64,000 bases of DNA, from NCBI RefSeq assembly GCF_000466405.1, contig NZ_KE952934.1, positions 15,671 to 79,670 on the forward strand, read 5' to 3'. The notes under the pieces are model-generated. The model was not told where the DNA came from. It worked only from the letters and a program-made list of their open reading frames with translations, and did no database searches. Every line of letters starts with the position of its first letter. Position 1 is the first letter of the stretch. This DNA is from Atopobium sp. oral taxon 810 str. F0209. Lineage in GTDB: Bacteria; Actinomycetota; Coriobacteriia; Coriobacteriales; Atopobiaceae. Shown piece after piece: positions 53,437-62,484 of this stretch. Both the position numbers and the translations under genes were made by a program.

Positions 53437-53886
53437 ATGCTTATACAGCACATACAACAAGAGGGCCAGCGCGACATCAAGGTAGTCGTAACCAGTGCGC
53501 CATCTGACCCGCGCGCAACGAGGATTGTTGATAAGCTCAAAACACTCGATGGGAAGCTCATCGCATATGAACCTGGCACTATAACACGCCGCATGCTGCC
53601 ATATAGCGAGGTGCTATTCATTGATATCCGTGCTCATCAATGCTGGATTCACTGTACTCATGGCATCGAGTTCGAAAGTTCTCAGCGCCTTTACGAACTA
53701 GCGGAGTCACTTGCGCATACAGAATTCATTCGTATATCAAAGCAAGTTATTGTCAATTTCGACAAGGTCGTGCGTATCCGACCTGAATTCAACCACCGTC
53801 TTATGCTTGAGCTAGAAGATGGTACGCAGGTACTCGTCACACGCAGCTACGTATCCGAAATTAAACGACGACTTAGCATGCTATAG
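53437..53886 (+). CDS. LytTR-domain DNA-binding regulator
   Basis: A 149-residue regulator without a receiver domain. The N-terminal part (about 1-50) has VVVTSAPSDPRATRIVDKLK. The LytTR domain at about 55-149 has LFIDIRAHQCWIHCTHG, FIRISKQVIVNFDKVVRIRPEFNHRLMLEL (partial motifs) and LVTRSYVSEIKRRL. The ATG at 53437 is preferred because GGAGAA lies 5 bases upstream; longer in-frame starts reach into the divergent promoter region. This size and the following DUF3021 gene are the usual pair in Gram-positive bacteria, in which the membrane protein restrains the regulator. It is divergent from the DUF4230 genes. Confidence 0.85.
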   Translation: MLIQHIQQEGQRDIKVVVTSAPSDPRATRIVDKLKTLDGKLIAYEPGTITRRMLPYSEVLFIDIRAHQCWIHCTHGIEFESSQRLYELAESLAHTEFIRISKQVIVNFDKVVRIRPEFNHRLMLELEDGTQVLVTRSYVSEIKRRLSML

Positions 53887-53924
53887 GTCCCAACCATATA
53901 TCCGTATTCTAAGAAAGGACAGCT

Positions 53925-54416
53925 ATGAAAACAGAAAATGGCACGCTTTCTACCAGTATATTTGGCGAAGCATACGAGCATAAATCATTAACCGTAGTTG
54001 TGCGCGGCATATTCAGCGGCAGCGTATTTGCAGTTGTATTGCTACTTCTCTCTTGCATTTTTTGCGCAGTAACAGGCAGGTGGAATCAGGGGATAGCTAT
54101 GTGCTGTTCTTTTATCGTAGCGAGCCTTTTGGGGGGATTGTTACAGCAATTTTGGTTTAGCTATGCACTGCTCATCAAGCCAAACTACCCCATTAGAATT
54201 GCTGGTTTTGGTCTCAGCTACTTTGTAGTTCTTGCATTTTGTGCTGCATTAGGCGCGTGGTTTCCCGCAAAAAACCCTAATGCATGGATTGGTTTTACAG
54301 TTTCCTACCTGCTCATTCTTGCCATCATTACCGCTGGCTTTACTCTTGCATTTCGCCGTCAAGGCGCCAGCTACAGCGAACGCCTCGCTACCTACCGCAA
54401 ACAACAAAACAAGTAA
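53925..54416 (+). CDS. DUF3021-family membrane protein, LytTR partner
   Basis: A 163-residue membrane protein with four helices (about residues 28-50, 58-80, 93-113 and 120-143) and a charged C-terminus (RRQGASYSERLATYRKQQNK). This is the DUF3021 layout. AAGAAAGGA precedes the ATG. It follows the LytTR gene by 38 bases. By analogy with LytTR regulatory systems it probably inhibits the regulator at the membrane; the trigger is unknown. Confidence 0.85.
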   Translation: MKTENGTLSTSIFGEAYEHKSLTVVVRGIFSGSVFAVVLLLLSCIFCAVTGRWNQGIAMCCSFIVASLLGGLLQQFWFSYALLIKPNYPIRIAGFGLSYFVVLAFCAALGAWFPAKNPNAWIGFTVSYLLILAIITAGFTLAFRRQGASYSERLATYRKQQNK

Positions 54417-55180
54417 TCAGCAATCCAAATCAAAACAGGTAACCAACAATCCAGTAACCATCAATCAAAGTTCCCACAAAGGGGCTGTATCAAAAGTAAT
54501 GCAGCCCTTTTTGGTGCGCCGAGCTGATGGGTAGCATGCTATCGACTTACTTCTGTAATGCTCTGCGTGTCAAAAGTCACACGCTCTTCCAAGCAGCGCA
54601 GTTCTGCTTATCAAAAGCCACGTTCCATTTCATCCTGCATGGCCACACGAATTCTCGGATCCAGACCAAAAGGGTTCCTAATTCATCATCTCGTGCGAAA
54701 AGGGTTCCTGATTCTCTTTTAGGACTACAAATGCGCAGGTAATTTTTTCGCCTGTGATGCTTTAGGAACCCTTTTCGACAGCGGGTGATGCTTTAGGAAC
54801 CCTTTTTAAAGTGGGAGCATGAACAACGCATTCCTGCTTGCCAAAAGTCAAAATTTAGATAGATTTCGATAGATGGTTCATTTTTCGAGTTATAGGAAAA
54901 TCTGACCTGCGCTTTTACGCTCGCTTACCTCGAAACTTGAACCATCTGTGAGTGTCGTGTTCGAAACTTGAACCATTTGCGGTTTGTATCCCACCTGCAC
55001 TCGGTTTTTTAGCTAACGCTCATTAATTTAACTAGCACACATGAAGTTTGATGCGATACGTATACATTTGTGTAGGATAATTCTTCTGTCAGTTTTCTAT
55101 ACTAGAAAAAAGTCATTTGAATACCTAGTTTTGCTGTATCCCAACCAGCATTTCAAGCGCGACACAAAGAAGGGATCCCT
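54417..55180. repeat. 764-base spacer packed with three repeat families
   Basis: No gene is supported. CAAAAGYCAC-type words occur at 54570, 54611-54633 and about 54841. AAAAGGGTTCCT occurs at 54668-54679 and 54698-54709; its reverse complement occurs at 54764-54775 and 54795-54806, the latter two inside the 20-base word GATGCTTTAGGAACCCTTTT repeated 31 bases apart. A GAACCAT-type inverted repeat has arms 54871-54889 and 54929-54947 (two mismatches in 19, loop 39). The 30 bases from 54958 repeat bases 1-30. The last 160 bases look like an ordinary AT-rich promoter region for the next gene. Confidence 0.8.
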
Positions 55181-56257
55181 GTGAATTTGCCTTGGAACCT
55201 CATCGTTTCACTGATTGCCACCATCCCACTGACAATCTCCGTCTTTCTTTTTGTCAGACAATGGCGACGCGAACGCAGAGTCCTAAGGTTGGCCGCAGAA
55301 CTAGGGTTAGTTATTCTTTGCTTGGTATTCTTTATTGGCGGTATCAGTACACAGCTGGGGACTGAGTCGCCTTTTGTTCGCATCGGATTGGTAATACTTG
55401 CCATTATGGCGCTCGTTATTATTAGTTTCCCTTTTGTACTCATTATTTCTGCCATTGTGACAGGCATAACTCTTATTCGCCACGAAGGCCTCAAGCCGAG
55501 GAACTTGCTTTCCCTAAGTACTGGCTTACTTGCTCTGTTTTATCCTCTGGCGTGGAAACTCTTTCAACCTCAAACGAGCAACAGTACCCTTCTCACCATC
55601 TTTGGGATTGCATACACACTGTTCTCCACAGCGGTAGCCTTTATTTCCATTCTCTTTTTGCTCTACGTAGTAGCAAGCTGGCTCAATCTTATCCCCCTGC
55701 GTCGCAAACACTACGACTACATTGTTGTATTGGGAGCAGGACTCAGCGAAGGTCGAAAGGTGACTCCTTTGCTTGCCAAGCGCGTAGAAACGGGCATCAA
55801 GGCTTGGCACAAAAACCCCGATAGCACACTTATCATGTCAGGTGGACAAGGCGCAGATGAACTTGTCCCCGAGGCGCAGGCGATGAGCGAATACGCAATT
55901 GAACAGGGTATTCCCAAGGCAGCACTTATTGAAGAAAACCGCTCGGTCAACACGCTACAAAATATTCAGTTTTCCTTTGACATCATCAACGCTAAAGGCG
56001 GCACCAACCCCAACGTCAACCCACATGTGTTAATCGTGTCAGATGACTACCACGTATTTCGCGCACTGCTTCTCGCGCGCAACAATGGCTTTATGTGCGA
56101 TGGACGCGGTTCACGCACACGCCTGTACTTCTACATCAATGCAATGGTACGCGAGTTTGTCGCATTTCTTGTATCTCAAAAAGCCCAACTCGCAAAACCA
56201 CTGGCTATTGTTTTAGGTCTGGAGCTTTTTGTATTTATCATACAGTTGGTCTCGTAG
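55181..56257 (+). CDS. YdcF/DUF218-family membrane protein
   Basis: A 358-residue protein. About five membrane helices occupy residues 1-165, followed by the DUF218 domain at about 175-330 with DYIVVLGAGLSEGRKVTPLLAKRV, LIMSGGQGADELVPEAQAM, ENRSVNTLQNIQFS and VLIVSDDYHVFRALLLAR. A last helix closes the protein. DUF218 proteins include SanA and ElyC, linked to envelope integrity. The start is a GTG with AGAAGGGA upstream. It stands alone after the repeat block. Confidence 0.85.
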   Translation: MNLPWNLIVSLIATIPLTISVFLFVRQWRRERRVLRLAAELGLVILCLVFFIGGISTQLGTESPFVRIGLVILAIMALVIISFPFVLIISAIVTGITLIRHEGLKPRNLLSLSTGLLALFYPLAWKLFQPQTSNSTLLTIFGIAYTLFSTAVAFISILFLLYVVASWLNLIPLRRKHYDYIVVLGAGLSEGRKVTPLLAKRVETGIKAWHKNPDSTLIMSGGQGADELVPEAQAMSEYAIEQGIPKAALIEENRSVNTLQNIQFSFDIINAKGGTNPNVNPHVLIVSDDYHVFRALLLARNNGFMCDGRGSRTRLYFYINAMVREFVAFLVSQKAQLAKPLAIVLGLELFVFIIQLVS

Positions 56258-56313
56258 CGTGTATCAGTGCATTATTTCCCAAGAGGTTACATCCATAAAA
56301 TGGAGGTATAAGG

Positions 56314-56898
56314 ATGATTGAGTTGGAGAAAAAGATGTTCCCCGTCTATTTTGCCACCTACTCGTCCCCTTTGGGCAAAATTTCCCTTGCTGCCAACACA
56401 GAAGGACTTTGTGGGGCATGGTTTGAAAACCAAGCGCATTTCGAAGAAAAGCTCGCTATACGTCTAGGCATTTCAACGGTGGATTTGCCCCACGGCGACA
56501 TCAAAAGAAACGCAAGTCTCCAGAGTTCGCAGTCTATCTTACTTACCTGCAAATGGCTTGACGCTTACTTTGCAGGTGAAATACCTACTGCCCTCCCTCC
56601 TTTTTCTCTTCATGGGACAGCTTTTCAGGAGGAAGTATGGGCACAGCTAACTCAAATTCCTTATGGCATGCATACTACTTACGGCACACTTGCACATCAG
56701 ATAGAAACTCAGCGAAATGACGGGCGACGCGTATCGCCTAGAGCCGTTGGCTCGGCAGTCGCACGCAATCCTATTTCAATTATTATTCCGTGTCACCGCG
56801 TTATAGGTGCAAATGGTAGCCTTACAGGTTATGCGGGCGGTCTTCAGCGCAAACAAAAACTTCTTGCCTTTGAACAAAGGACTATTGGAGTAATGTGA
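56314..56898 (+). CDS. ogt: methylated-DNA--protein-cysteine methyltransferase
   Basis: A 194-residue O6-alkylguanine-DNA alkyltransferase that removes alkyl groups from DNA onto its own cysteine. The acceptor motif is IIIPCHRVIGANG near residue 166. FQEEVWAQLTQIPYGMHTTYGTLA near 110 and VGSAVARNPISIIIPCHRV match the C-terminal DNA-binding domain. The last part, LTGYAGGLQRKQKLLAFE, is typical. GGAGG lies seven bases upstream of the ATG. Confidence 0.94.
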   Translation: MIELEKKMFPVYFATYSSPLGKISLAANTEGLCGAWFENQAHFEEKLAIRLGISTVDLPHGDIKRNASLQSSQSILLTCKWLDAYFAGEIPTALPPFSLHGTAFQEEVWAQLTQIPYGMHTTYGTLAHQIETQRNDGRRVSPRAVGSAVARNPISIIIPCHRVIGANGSLTGYAGGLQRKQKLLAFEQRTIGVM

Positions 56899-56937
56899 CG
56901 CAGTATGCATCAAAATATAAATAAAAGCAGGGATAAC

Positions 56938-57672
56938 ATGGCAGAAAGCTACCACGAAAGCACCCACAGCAACCCAAAGGAAAATAATGCCAGCCCAAAG
57001 GATGCGAACCACACTTTTATGAGTTCTATCCATTTGTTTGCTGGACTGCCTGATGATGCCAAAGAAGATCTTATCTCAGGAGCAATACATGCATTACGGC
57101 CAAAAGGATCCATCTTGGTACATGAAGGCGATCCCATTAATTCCATTATTATTGTTCGCTCGGGTCGCATCAAAACATTTCGTACCGACAGTGATGGCCA
57201 GGAATACGTATTGGATGTTCTCCATGATGGGCAGGCAATTTGGCATGGCGTATTTATGGAAGAGCAGACCTATCACTACTCCGTAGGATGTCTTACCGAT
57301 GTTGATCTGTATGTCATTCGCCGCCCTCATTTTGAGGCGCTCATCAAAAACAATCCTAGGGTAGCCATAGGACTTGTACATATGCTTGGCGCAGAACTTT
57401 TTGAAGCCGAAGAAAAAATTATGATGCTGGGTATACGTGACCCCCAGCGTAGGCTTGCAGAGTATCTGCTGTATCGAGATGAGCGATGCGTCGGCCCTGA
57501 AATTCGTCTTAAGTTACAAGATATTGCGGGCTCTGTTGGACTACGACCCGAGACGGTTTCACGCACTCTAAGTACCTTTGAACGCAAAGGTATGTTGCGT
57601 AGAGTTGGACAAGGAAGACTCTTGTTGCTCGATCGTTCTGCTTTACACGACGTAGCAGTTGGAAGCAACTAA
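56938..57672 (+). CDS. Crp/Fnr-family transcription regulator
   Basis: A 244-residue regulator. A cyclic-nucleotide-binding-like domain at about 30-140 has ILVHEGDPINSIIIVRSGRIK. A dimer helix follows, then a winged helix at about 165-240 with LKLQDIAGSVGLRPETVSRTLSTF (partial); the recognition helix E-x-x-S-R matches FNR. No N-terminal four-cysteine cluster is present, so it should not carry the FNR-type Fe-S sensor. The chosen ATG (MAESYHES) has CAGGGA upstream. It lies directly before pflAB, whose leader has an FNR-type box, so regulation of pfl is likely. Confidence 0.88.
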   Translation: MAESYHESTHSNPKENNASPKDANHTFMSSIHLFAGLPDDAKEDLISGAIHALRPKGSILVHEGDPINSIIIVRSGRIKTFRTDSDGQEYVLDVLHDGQAIWHGVFMEEQTYHYSVGCLTDVDLYVIRRPHFEALIKNNPRVAIGLVHMLGAELFEAEEKIMMLGIRDPQRRLAEYLLYRDERCVGPEIRLKLQDIAGSVGLRPETVSRTLSTFERKGMLRRVGQGRLLLLDRSALHDVAVGSN

Positions 57673-57823
57673 CTAGACAATTGGGCATGGGGAGTCGCCA
57701 GGCATACGAAGATACCTGTTGCAGACAGATGGATACGCGCAGAAAAACTTTGATTCAACAAACCTGAACCATGCAACTCAAATCCAACGCCCCGCAACTC
57801 AAAAAGGTTGCTGAATGAAAAGA

Positions 57824-57873
57824 ATCACATCCGTGATGGAGTCGTGGATTTCCCACAACTTGATTCTAATCAT
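57824..57873. promoter_or_regulatory. FNR-type box and second dyad in the pfl leader
   Basis: TTGATTCTAATCAT at 57860-57873 matches the TTGAT-N4-ATCAA consensus in nine of ten fixed positions, 72 bases upstream of the pflA start. A second dyad ATCAC-ATCC-GTGAT lies at 57824-57837. Both are in the 272-base gap between the Crp/Fnr gene and pflA. They are plausible sites for the adjacent regulator. Confidence 0.6.
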
Positions 57874-57944
57874 AGAACGCGCCTCTCCCCCGCTTTAGAT
57901 TGGCGTTGTACAACGTGAGGAATTGCTGCGGGGAGATGTAACAG

Positions 57945-58697
57945 ATGCTGGGAAGGGTTCACTCGACAGAGTCGTTCGGTTCGGCCGACGGCCCTGGGGT
58001 GCGCTATCTCATTTTTCTCCAAGGCTGCTCGATGCGTTGTCGCTACTGTCATAATGTTGATACATGGGCACTCAACAAAGGTGAGCTCAGAGGTGCTGAT
58101 GAACTGCTAGATCAGGCCGAACGCTATCGTAACTATTGGGGAGAAGAGGGTGGCATCACGGTAAGCGGAGGCGAAGCGCTTCTGCAAATCGATTTTTTGC
58201 TTGAACTCTTTTCCAAAGCACATAATCGTGGCATTAACACCTGCCTTGATACCTCGCTTGCGCCCTTTTCACGAAAAGAGTCTTATTTTGAAAAATTCCG
58301 AAACCTCATGCAGGTCACTGACCTCGTTCTCGCAGACATCAAGCATATCGACCCTGTTGCGCACAAAGCCCTTACGGGAAAGAGCAACGAAAACATCCTC
58401 GATGCGCTGCGATATCTCTCCTCTATCAACCAACCCGTCTGGATACGACACGTGCTCGTTCCCGGCATCACAGATGACGACGACTACCTCAAGCAAACAC
58501 GAGCCTTTATCACAACACTAAATAACGTCGAACGTATTGAGGTATTGCCTTATCACAGCCTTGGCGCCTTTAAATGGGACAAGCTTGGCATCCCCTATAC
58601 CTTGGGAGATACCAAGCCGCCAACTGCAGAACGTGTGGCTAACGCAGAGCGCATTCTTCTTGGAACAGATGAATGCGATGCAAAGCATAAATGCTAA
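57945..58697 (+). CDS. pflA: pyruvate formate-lyase-activating enzyme
   Basis: A 250-residue radical SAM enzyme that installs the glycyl radical on PflB. The [4Fe-4S] motif is CSMRCRYCHNVDTW near residue 27 (C-x3-C-x2-C). GGITVSGGEALLQIDFLLELF near 65, DTSLAPF and LVLADIKHIDP near 120, and LVPGITDDDDYL near 170 follow. Length is normal. The gene order pflA then pflB, 12 bases apart, reverses the common pflB-pflA order. Confidence 0.96.
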   Translation: MLGRVHSTESFGSADGPGVRYLIFLQGCSMRCRYCHNVDTWALNKGELRGADELLDQAERYRNYWGEEGGITVSGGEALLQIDFLLELFSKAHNRGINTCLDTSLAPFSRKESYFEKFRNLMQVTDLVLADIKHIDPVAHKALTGKSNENILDALRYLSSINQPVWIRHVLVPGITDDDDYLKQTRAFITTLNNVERIEVLPYHSLGAFKWDKLGIPYTLGDTKPPTAERVANAERILLGTDECDAKHKC

Positions 58698-58709
58698 GGA
58701 GGCATAGAA

Positions 58710-60980
58710 ATGCAACTTCGTGACGAATGGAGCGGCTTCACGGGAGGCCACTGGACTGAAGACATCAATGTGCGAGACTTCATCCAGAAAAACTACACCC
58801 CTTATGAGGGCGACGAGTCGTTTCTCGTAGGTCCCACTGAGGCAACCGACAAGCTCTGGGGCAAGGTACAAGAGTTTCAGGCTCAGGAACGCGCAAATGG
58901 CGGCGTGCTTGATTGCGAAACCGAGATTGTCTCTGGTCTCACCGCATATGGTCCCGGCTACATCGACGCTGATATGAAAGACTTGGAGCGCATTGTCGGC
59001 CTTCAGACTGACAAGCCTCTCAAGCGCGCTTTTATGCCTTACGGCGGCATCAAGATGGCCCAGCAGGCAGCCGAGACCTATGGCTATCACGTAAACGATA
59101 AATACGATCAGATTTTCAATGAGTACCACAAGACTCACAACCAAGCCGTCTTTGATGCTTATACCCCCGAGATGCGTGCCGCACGTCACTCTCATATCGT
59201 AACCGGCTTGCCAGATACCTATGGTCGTGGCCGCATTGTTGGCGACTATCGTCGTGTTGCACTATATGGTGTCGACTTCCTCATCGCCAAAAAGCAGGAA
59301 GACCTCGCTAATTGCGGCGATCGCACCATGACTGACGATGTCATCCGCCTGCGCGAGGAAATCGCCGAGCAGATTCGTGCCCTTAAGGGTATGAAAGAAA
59401 TGGCCAAGATCTACGGCTATGACATCTCTGCTCCTGCTACCAATGCGCATGAAGCCTTCCAGTGGCTTTACTTTGGCTACCTTGCTGCTATCAAGACCCA
59501 AAACGGCGCGGCCATGTCTGTTGGTCGTATTTCCACCTTCCTCGATATCTATCTCGAGCGTGACCTTGCCGCAGGGACGCTGAGTGAATCTGAAGCCCAG
59601 GAACTTGTTGACCACATGGTGCTCAAGTTCCGCATGGTCAAGTTTGCCCGCATTCCCTCTTACAACGAGCTCTTCTCGGGTGACCCCGTGTGGGCAACGC
59701 TTGAAATGGCCGGCCTTGGCATGGATGGTCGTCACATGGTGACCAAGAACGACTACCGCTTCCTGCATACACTTGAGAATATGGGACCTGCACCCGAGCC
59801 CAACCTCACGGTTCTTTACTCAAAGAATCTTCCCAAGAGTTTCCGCAACTATGCTGCTAAGGTTTCTATTAATACCTCATCGGTTCAGTACGAAAACGAT
59901 GACATCATGCGTCCTGTCTGGGGCGATGACTACAGCATCTGCTGCTGCGTGTCCGCCACCGAAACTGGCAAAGAAATGCAGTTCTTTGGCGCCCGCGCAA
60001 ACCTAGCTAAGTGCCTGCTCTACGCTATTAACGGTGGTGTTGATGCTAAGTTTAAGGACAAGCAGGGACGCAATATGCAGGTAGGTCCTGAGTTTGCTCC
60101 TATTACGTCTGAATACTTGGACTACGATGAGGTCATGCACAAATTCGACCTCATGATGGATTGGCTTGCTGACATCTATGTCAACATTCTAAACCTCATC
60201 CAGTACATGCACGATAAGTACTATTACGAGGCCGCCGAGATGGCACTCATCGATACCAACGTCCGTCGTACGTTTGCCACGGGCATTGCGGGCTTCTCGC
60301 ACGTTGTCGACTCGATTTCGGCAATCAAATATGCCAAGGTCAAGTGTCTTCGCGATGAAAATGGCATTGTCTACGACTTTGAGACCGAAGGTGATTTCCC
60401 TCGTTACGGCAACGACGATGACCGCGCAGACGATATCGCTGTATGGCTGCTTAAGGCATTCATGACCAAAATCAAAAAGCATCATACCTATCGTGATTCT
60501 GAGCCAACCACCTCTATTCTTACCATTACCTCTAACGTGGTATATGGCAAGGCAACAGCTGGCATGCCTGACGGTCGCAAGCCCTACACGCCATTTGCTC
60601 CTGGTGCCAACCCTGCATATGGTGCCGAGCAGAACGGGCTGCTTGCCTCGCTAAATTCCGTAGCAAAGCTCCCTTATGAGTACGCACTTGATGGCATCTC
60701 TAACACTCAAACTATCAGCCCAAGTGCGCTGGGCAATGACCCTGAGCAGCGTAAGGCAAACTTGGTGAGTGTGATGGATGGTTACTTTGCTGCAGGCGCA
60801 CATCATCTCAATGTGAATGTTTTTGATACTGACAAGCTCAAGGATGCAATGGAACATCCCGAAAAACCCGAGTACGCAAACTTCACCATTCGCGTCTCTG
60901 GCTATGCTGTGAAATTCATCGACCTCACGCGCGAGCAGCAACTTGATGTTATTGCTCGTACCTGCCACGATCAGATGTAG
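58710..60980 (+). CDS. pflB: formate C-acetyltransferase (pyruvate formate-lyase)
   Basis: A 756-residue glycyl radical enzyme that converts pyruvate and CoA to acetyl-CoA and formate without oxygen. The active-site cysteine pair is in [21 protein letters not shown] near residue 412 (three consecutive Cys). The radical-bearing glycine is in [11 protein letters not shown] near residue 728. AAGGAGGC precedes the ATG. Its presence with pflA and an FNR-type box indicates mixed-acid-type anaerobic metabolism. A strong terminator follows. Confidence 0.97.
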   Translation: MQLRDEWSGFTGGHWTEDINVRDFIQKNYTPYEGDESFLVGPTEATDKLWGKVQEFQAQERANGGVLDCETEIVSGLTAYGPGYIDADMKDLERIVGLQTDKPLKRAFMPYGGIKMAQQAAETYGYHVNDKYDQIFNEYHKTHNQAVFDAYTPEMRAARHSHIVTGLPDTYGRGRIVGDYRRVALYGVDFLIAKKQEDLANCGDRTMTDDVIRLREEIAEQIRALKGMKEMAKIYGYDISAPATNAHEAFQWLYFGYLAAIKTQNGAAMSVGRISTFLDIYLERDLAAGTLSESEAQELVDHMVLKFRMVKFARIPSYNELFSGDPVWATLEMAGLGMDGRHMVTKNDYRFLHTLENMGPAPEPNLTVLYSKNLPKSFRNYAAKVSINTSSVQYENDDIMRPVWGDDYSICCCVSATETGKEMQFFGARANLAKCLLYAINGGVDAKFKDKQGRNMQVGPEFAPITSEYLDYDEVMHKFDLMMDWLADIYVNILNLIQYMHDKYYYEAAEMALIDTNVRRTFATGIAGFSHVVDSISAIKYAKVKCLRDENGIVYDFETEGDFPRYGNDDDRADDIAVWLLKAFMTKIKKHHTYRDSEPTTSILTITSNVVYGKATAGMPDGRKPYTPFAPGANPAYGAEQNGLLASLNSVAKLPYEYALDGISNTQTISPSALGNDPEQRKANLVSVMDGYFAAGAHHLNVNVFDTDKLKDAMEHPEKPEYANFTIRVSGYAVKFIDLTREQQLDVIARTCHDQM

Positions 60981-61088
60981 CACTACTCTGATGGAGCAAA
61001 TCTCCAGCTAGAGATGCTGGGGGGCGGGTTGCTATTTGCTAGCCAACAGGTTGTCCCATTGGCCACCGTGGGTTCGTCTTGAATACCT

Positions 61089-61130
61089 AACAAACCGCCA
61101 CAAGCAATTAGGCTGTGGCGGTTTGTTTTG
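61089..61130 (+). terminator. rho-independent terminator of pflAB
   Basis: ACAAACCGCCACA (61090-61102) pairs perfectly with TGTGGCGGTTTGT (61114-61126) around an 11-base loop, followed by TTTTGG. It begins about 110 bases after the pflB stop. Confidence 0.93.
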
Positions 61131-61417
61131 GATACATAGGACAAATGCATGGCTGCTCGTATTTTGATAGATGGTTCGTTTCTCGAGTTGTAGGAAAAGA
61201 TGGTTCATTTCTCGGACTATAGAAAAATGTGACCTGCCCTTTTGTGCTTGCTCACCCCGAAGCTTGAACCATTTGCGGTTTGTATCTGTGGTTTGTATCC
61301 CATCTGTGCTCCAAATAGCGAAACTTGCATGTGCTGGAAAGCGTCTTTTAATATTTATATAAAGTTAGTCTATACTTACTTTTTGATATAAACATCTAGT
61401 AGCAGAATGCGCATTGA
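61131..61417. repeat. GAACCAT-family repeat cluster before the truncated ATPase
   Basis: Two forward copies (GATGGTTCGTTTCTCGAG near 61170 and AGATGGTTCATTTCTCGG at 61198-61215) face CCGAAGCTTGAACCATTT (61257-61274). The last is followed by GCGGTTTGT and by TCCAAATAGCGAAACTTGC near 61310-61328, which matches the unit at 10.88-10.96 kb. An AT-rich stretch (61345-61410) with no repeat or recognisable IS end leads into the broken ATPase gene. No gene lies in this stretch. Confidence 0.75.
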
Positions 61418-62407
61418 AGGGAACAAAAACAAAAGCTTGCTATCGCTTCGGTTATGGCTCCCCACCCCACACTGCTCGCAATGGACGAACCTTCCTCCAA
61501 CCTTGACGAGAGTACGGGCTGGGCCTTGGGCAAAACTCTTGCTCAGCTCAAAGCCAGCGGGCACACCCTTGTTATTGCCGAACATCGTATTGCTTACTTG
61601 ATGAATGTTGCTGACCGCTTTTTCTACGTGCGCGACGGCCGCATCCAAGCAGAACTTACACGCAAGCAAATGCTTATGTTGAGCGACGATGAGCGCCGCG
61701 CCATGGGTCTGCGAGCACCGCGAAAAATAGTCCGCCCTGAACTTCCGTTGCCTCAGCTCATCCCCACGAACACACATGCGACACCTACCCTAGAAGTGCG
61801 TCAGGCAATGATGGCATTTGACCACCACCAGATATTTTCAGATGTGTCTTTTACTGTCGATCAAGGACAGATTGTTGCTCTTACAGGCATAAATGGAGCT
61901 GGCAAGACTACTCTCGCACGCATTATCGCGGGCCTTCTTAAATCAAAAAGCTCGCAAATTCTCATCAATGGCAAGCGACTTTCAGCCCGACAACTACGGC
62001 ATAACGTGTGGTTTAGCCCTAATGATACACGGACAGAATTTTTTACTACCAGTGTTGCAGAGGAAGTCATGTTGTTGGTCTCCCCCAATGAGACAAACAA
62101 GGAGTTCGCGCGACGCGTCCTGCATGAACTTGGACTTTGGGAGCTAAAGGACCACTACCCCGCAACACTTTCGGGCGGACAAAAGCAACGACTATCTATT
62201 GCCTGCGGCCTTGTTGCACGTAGACAAGTACTGGTGCTCGACGAGCCTACGAGCGGTCTTGACTCTTACAATATGACACGCCTTGCTGAAACTCTTAGCT
62301 ACGCTGCCCACAAAGGACAAGCAGTGCTTGTTATCACCCACGACAATGAATTCATTTCCAGCTGCTGCACTCATAACTACGAGTTGGCAAGCAAACCCTC
62401 TCACTAG
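61418..62407 (+). pseudogene. 5'-truncated ECF-type double ABC ATPase
   Basis: The open frame begins abruptly with REQKQKLAIASVMAPHP, the end of an ABC signature region, and a stop at 61415 precedes it. Domain 1 therefore keeps only Walker B (LLAMDEPSSNLD) and the H-loop (VIAEHR) and lacks Walker A. Domain 2 is complete: Walker A GINGAGKTTLA, signature LSGGQKQRLS, Walker B VLVLDEPTSGLD and ITHDNEF. The layout resembles the YkoD-type ECF ATPase fusion. About 150 N-terminal residues and any membrane partner are missing. An ATG at 61454 could still yield a 317-residue product. The break sits next to the repeat cluster. Confidence 0.85.
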
Positions 62408-62413
62408 ATCGAG

Positions 62414-62457
62414 AGATAAAAGAGGTGCTGCCTGCAAAGCCAGCACCTCTTTTATCT
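62414..62457. terminator. bidirectional terminator between convergent genes
   Basis: A perfect 17-bp stem (AGATAAAAGAGGTGCTG with CAGCACCTCTTTTATCT) encloses the 10-base loop CCTGCAAAGC. The T run on the right serves the rightward ATPase remnant, and the A run on the left serves the leftward surface-protein gene. Confidence 0.93.
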
Positions 62458-62484
62458 GAAAATCTTTTTATTGCATATCAGATA

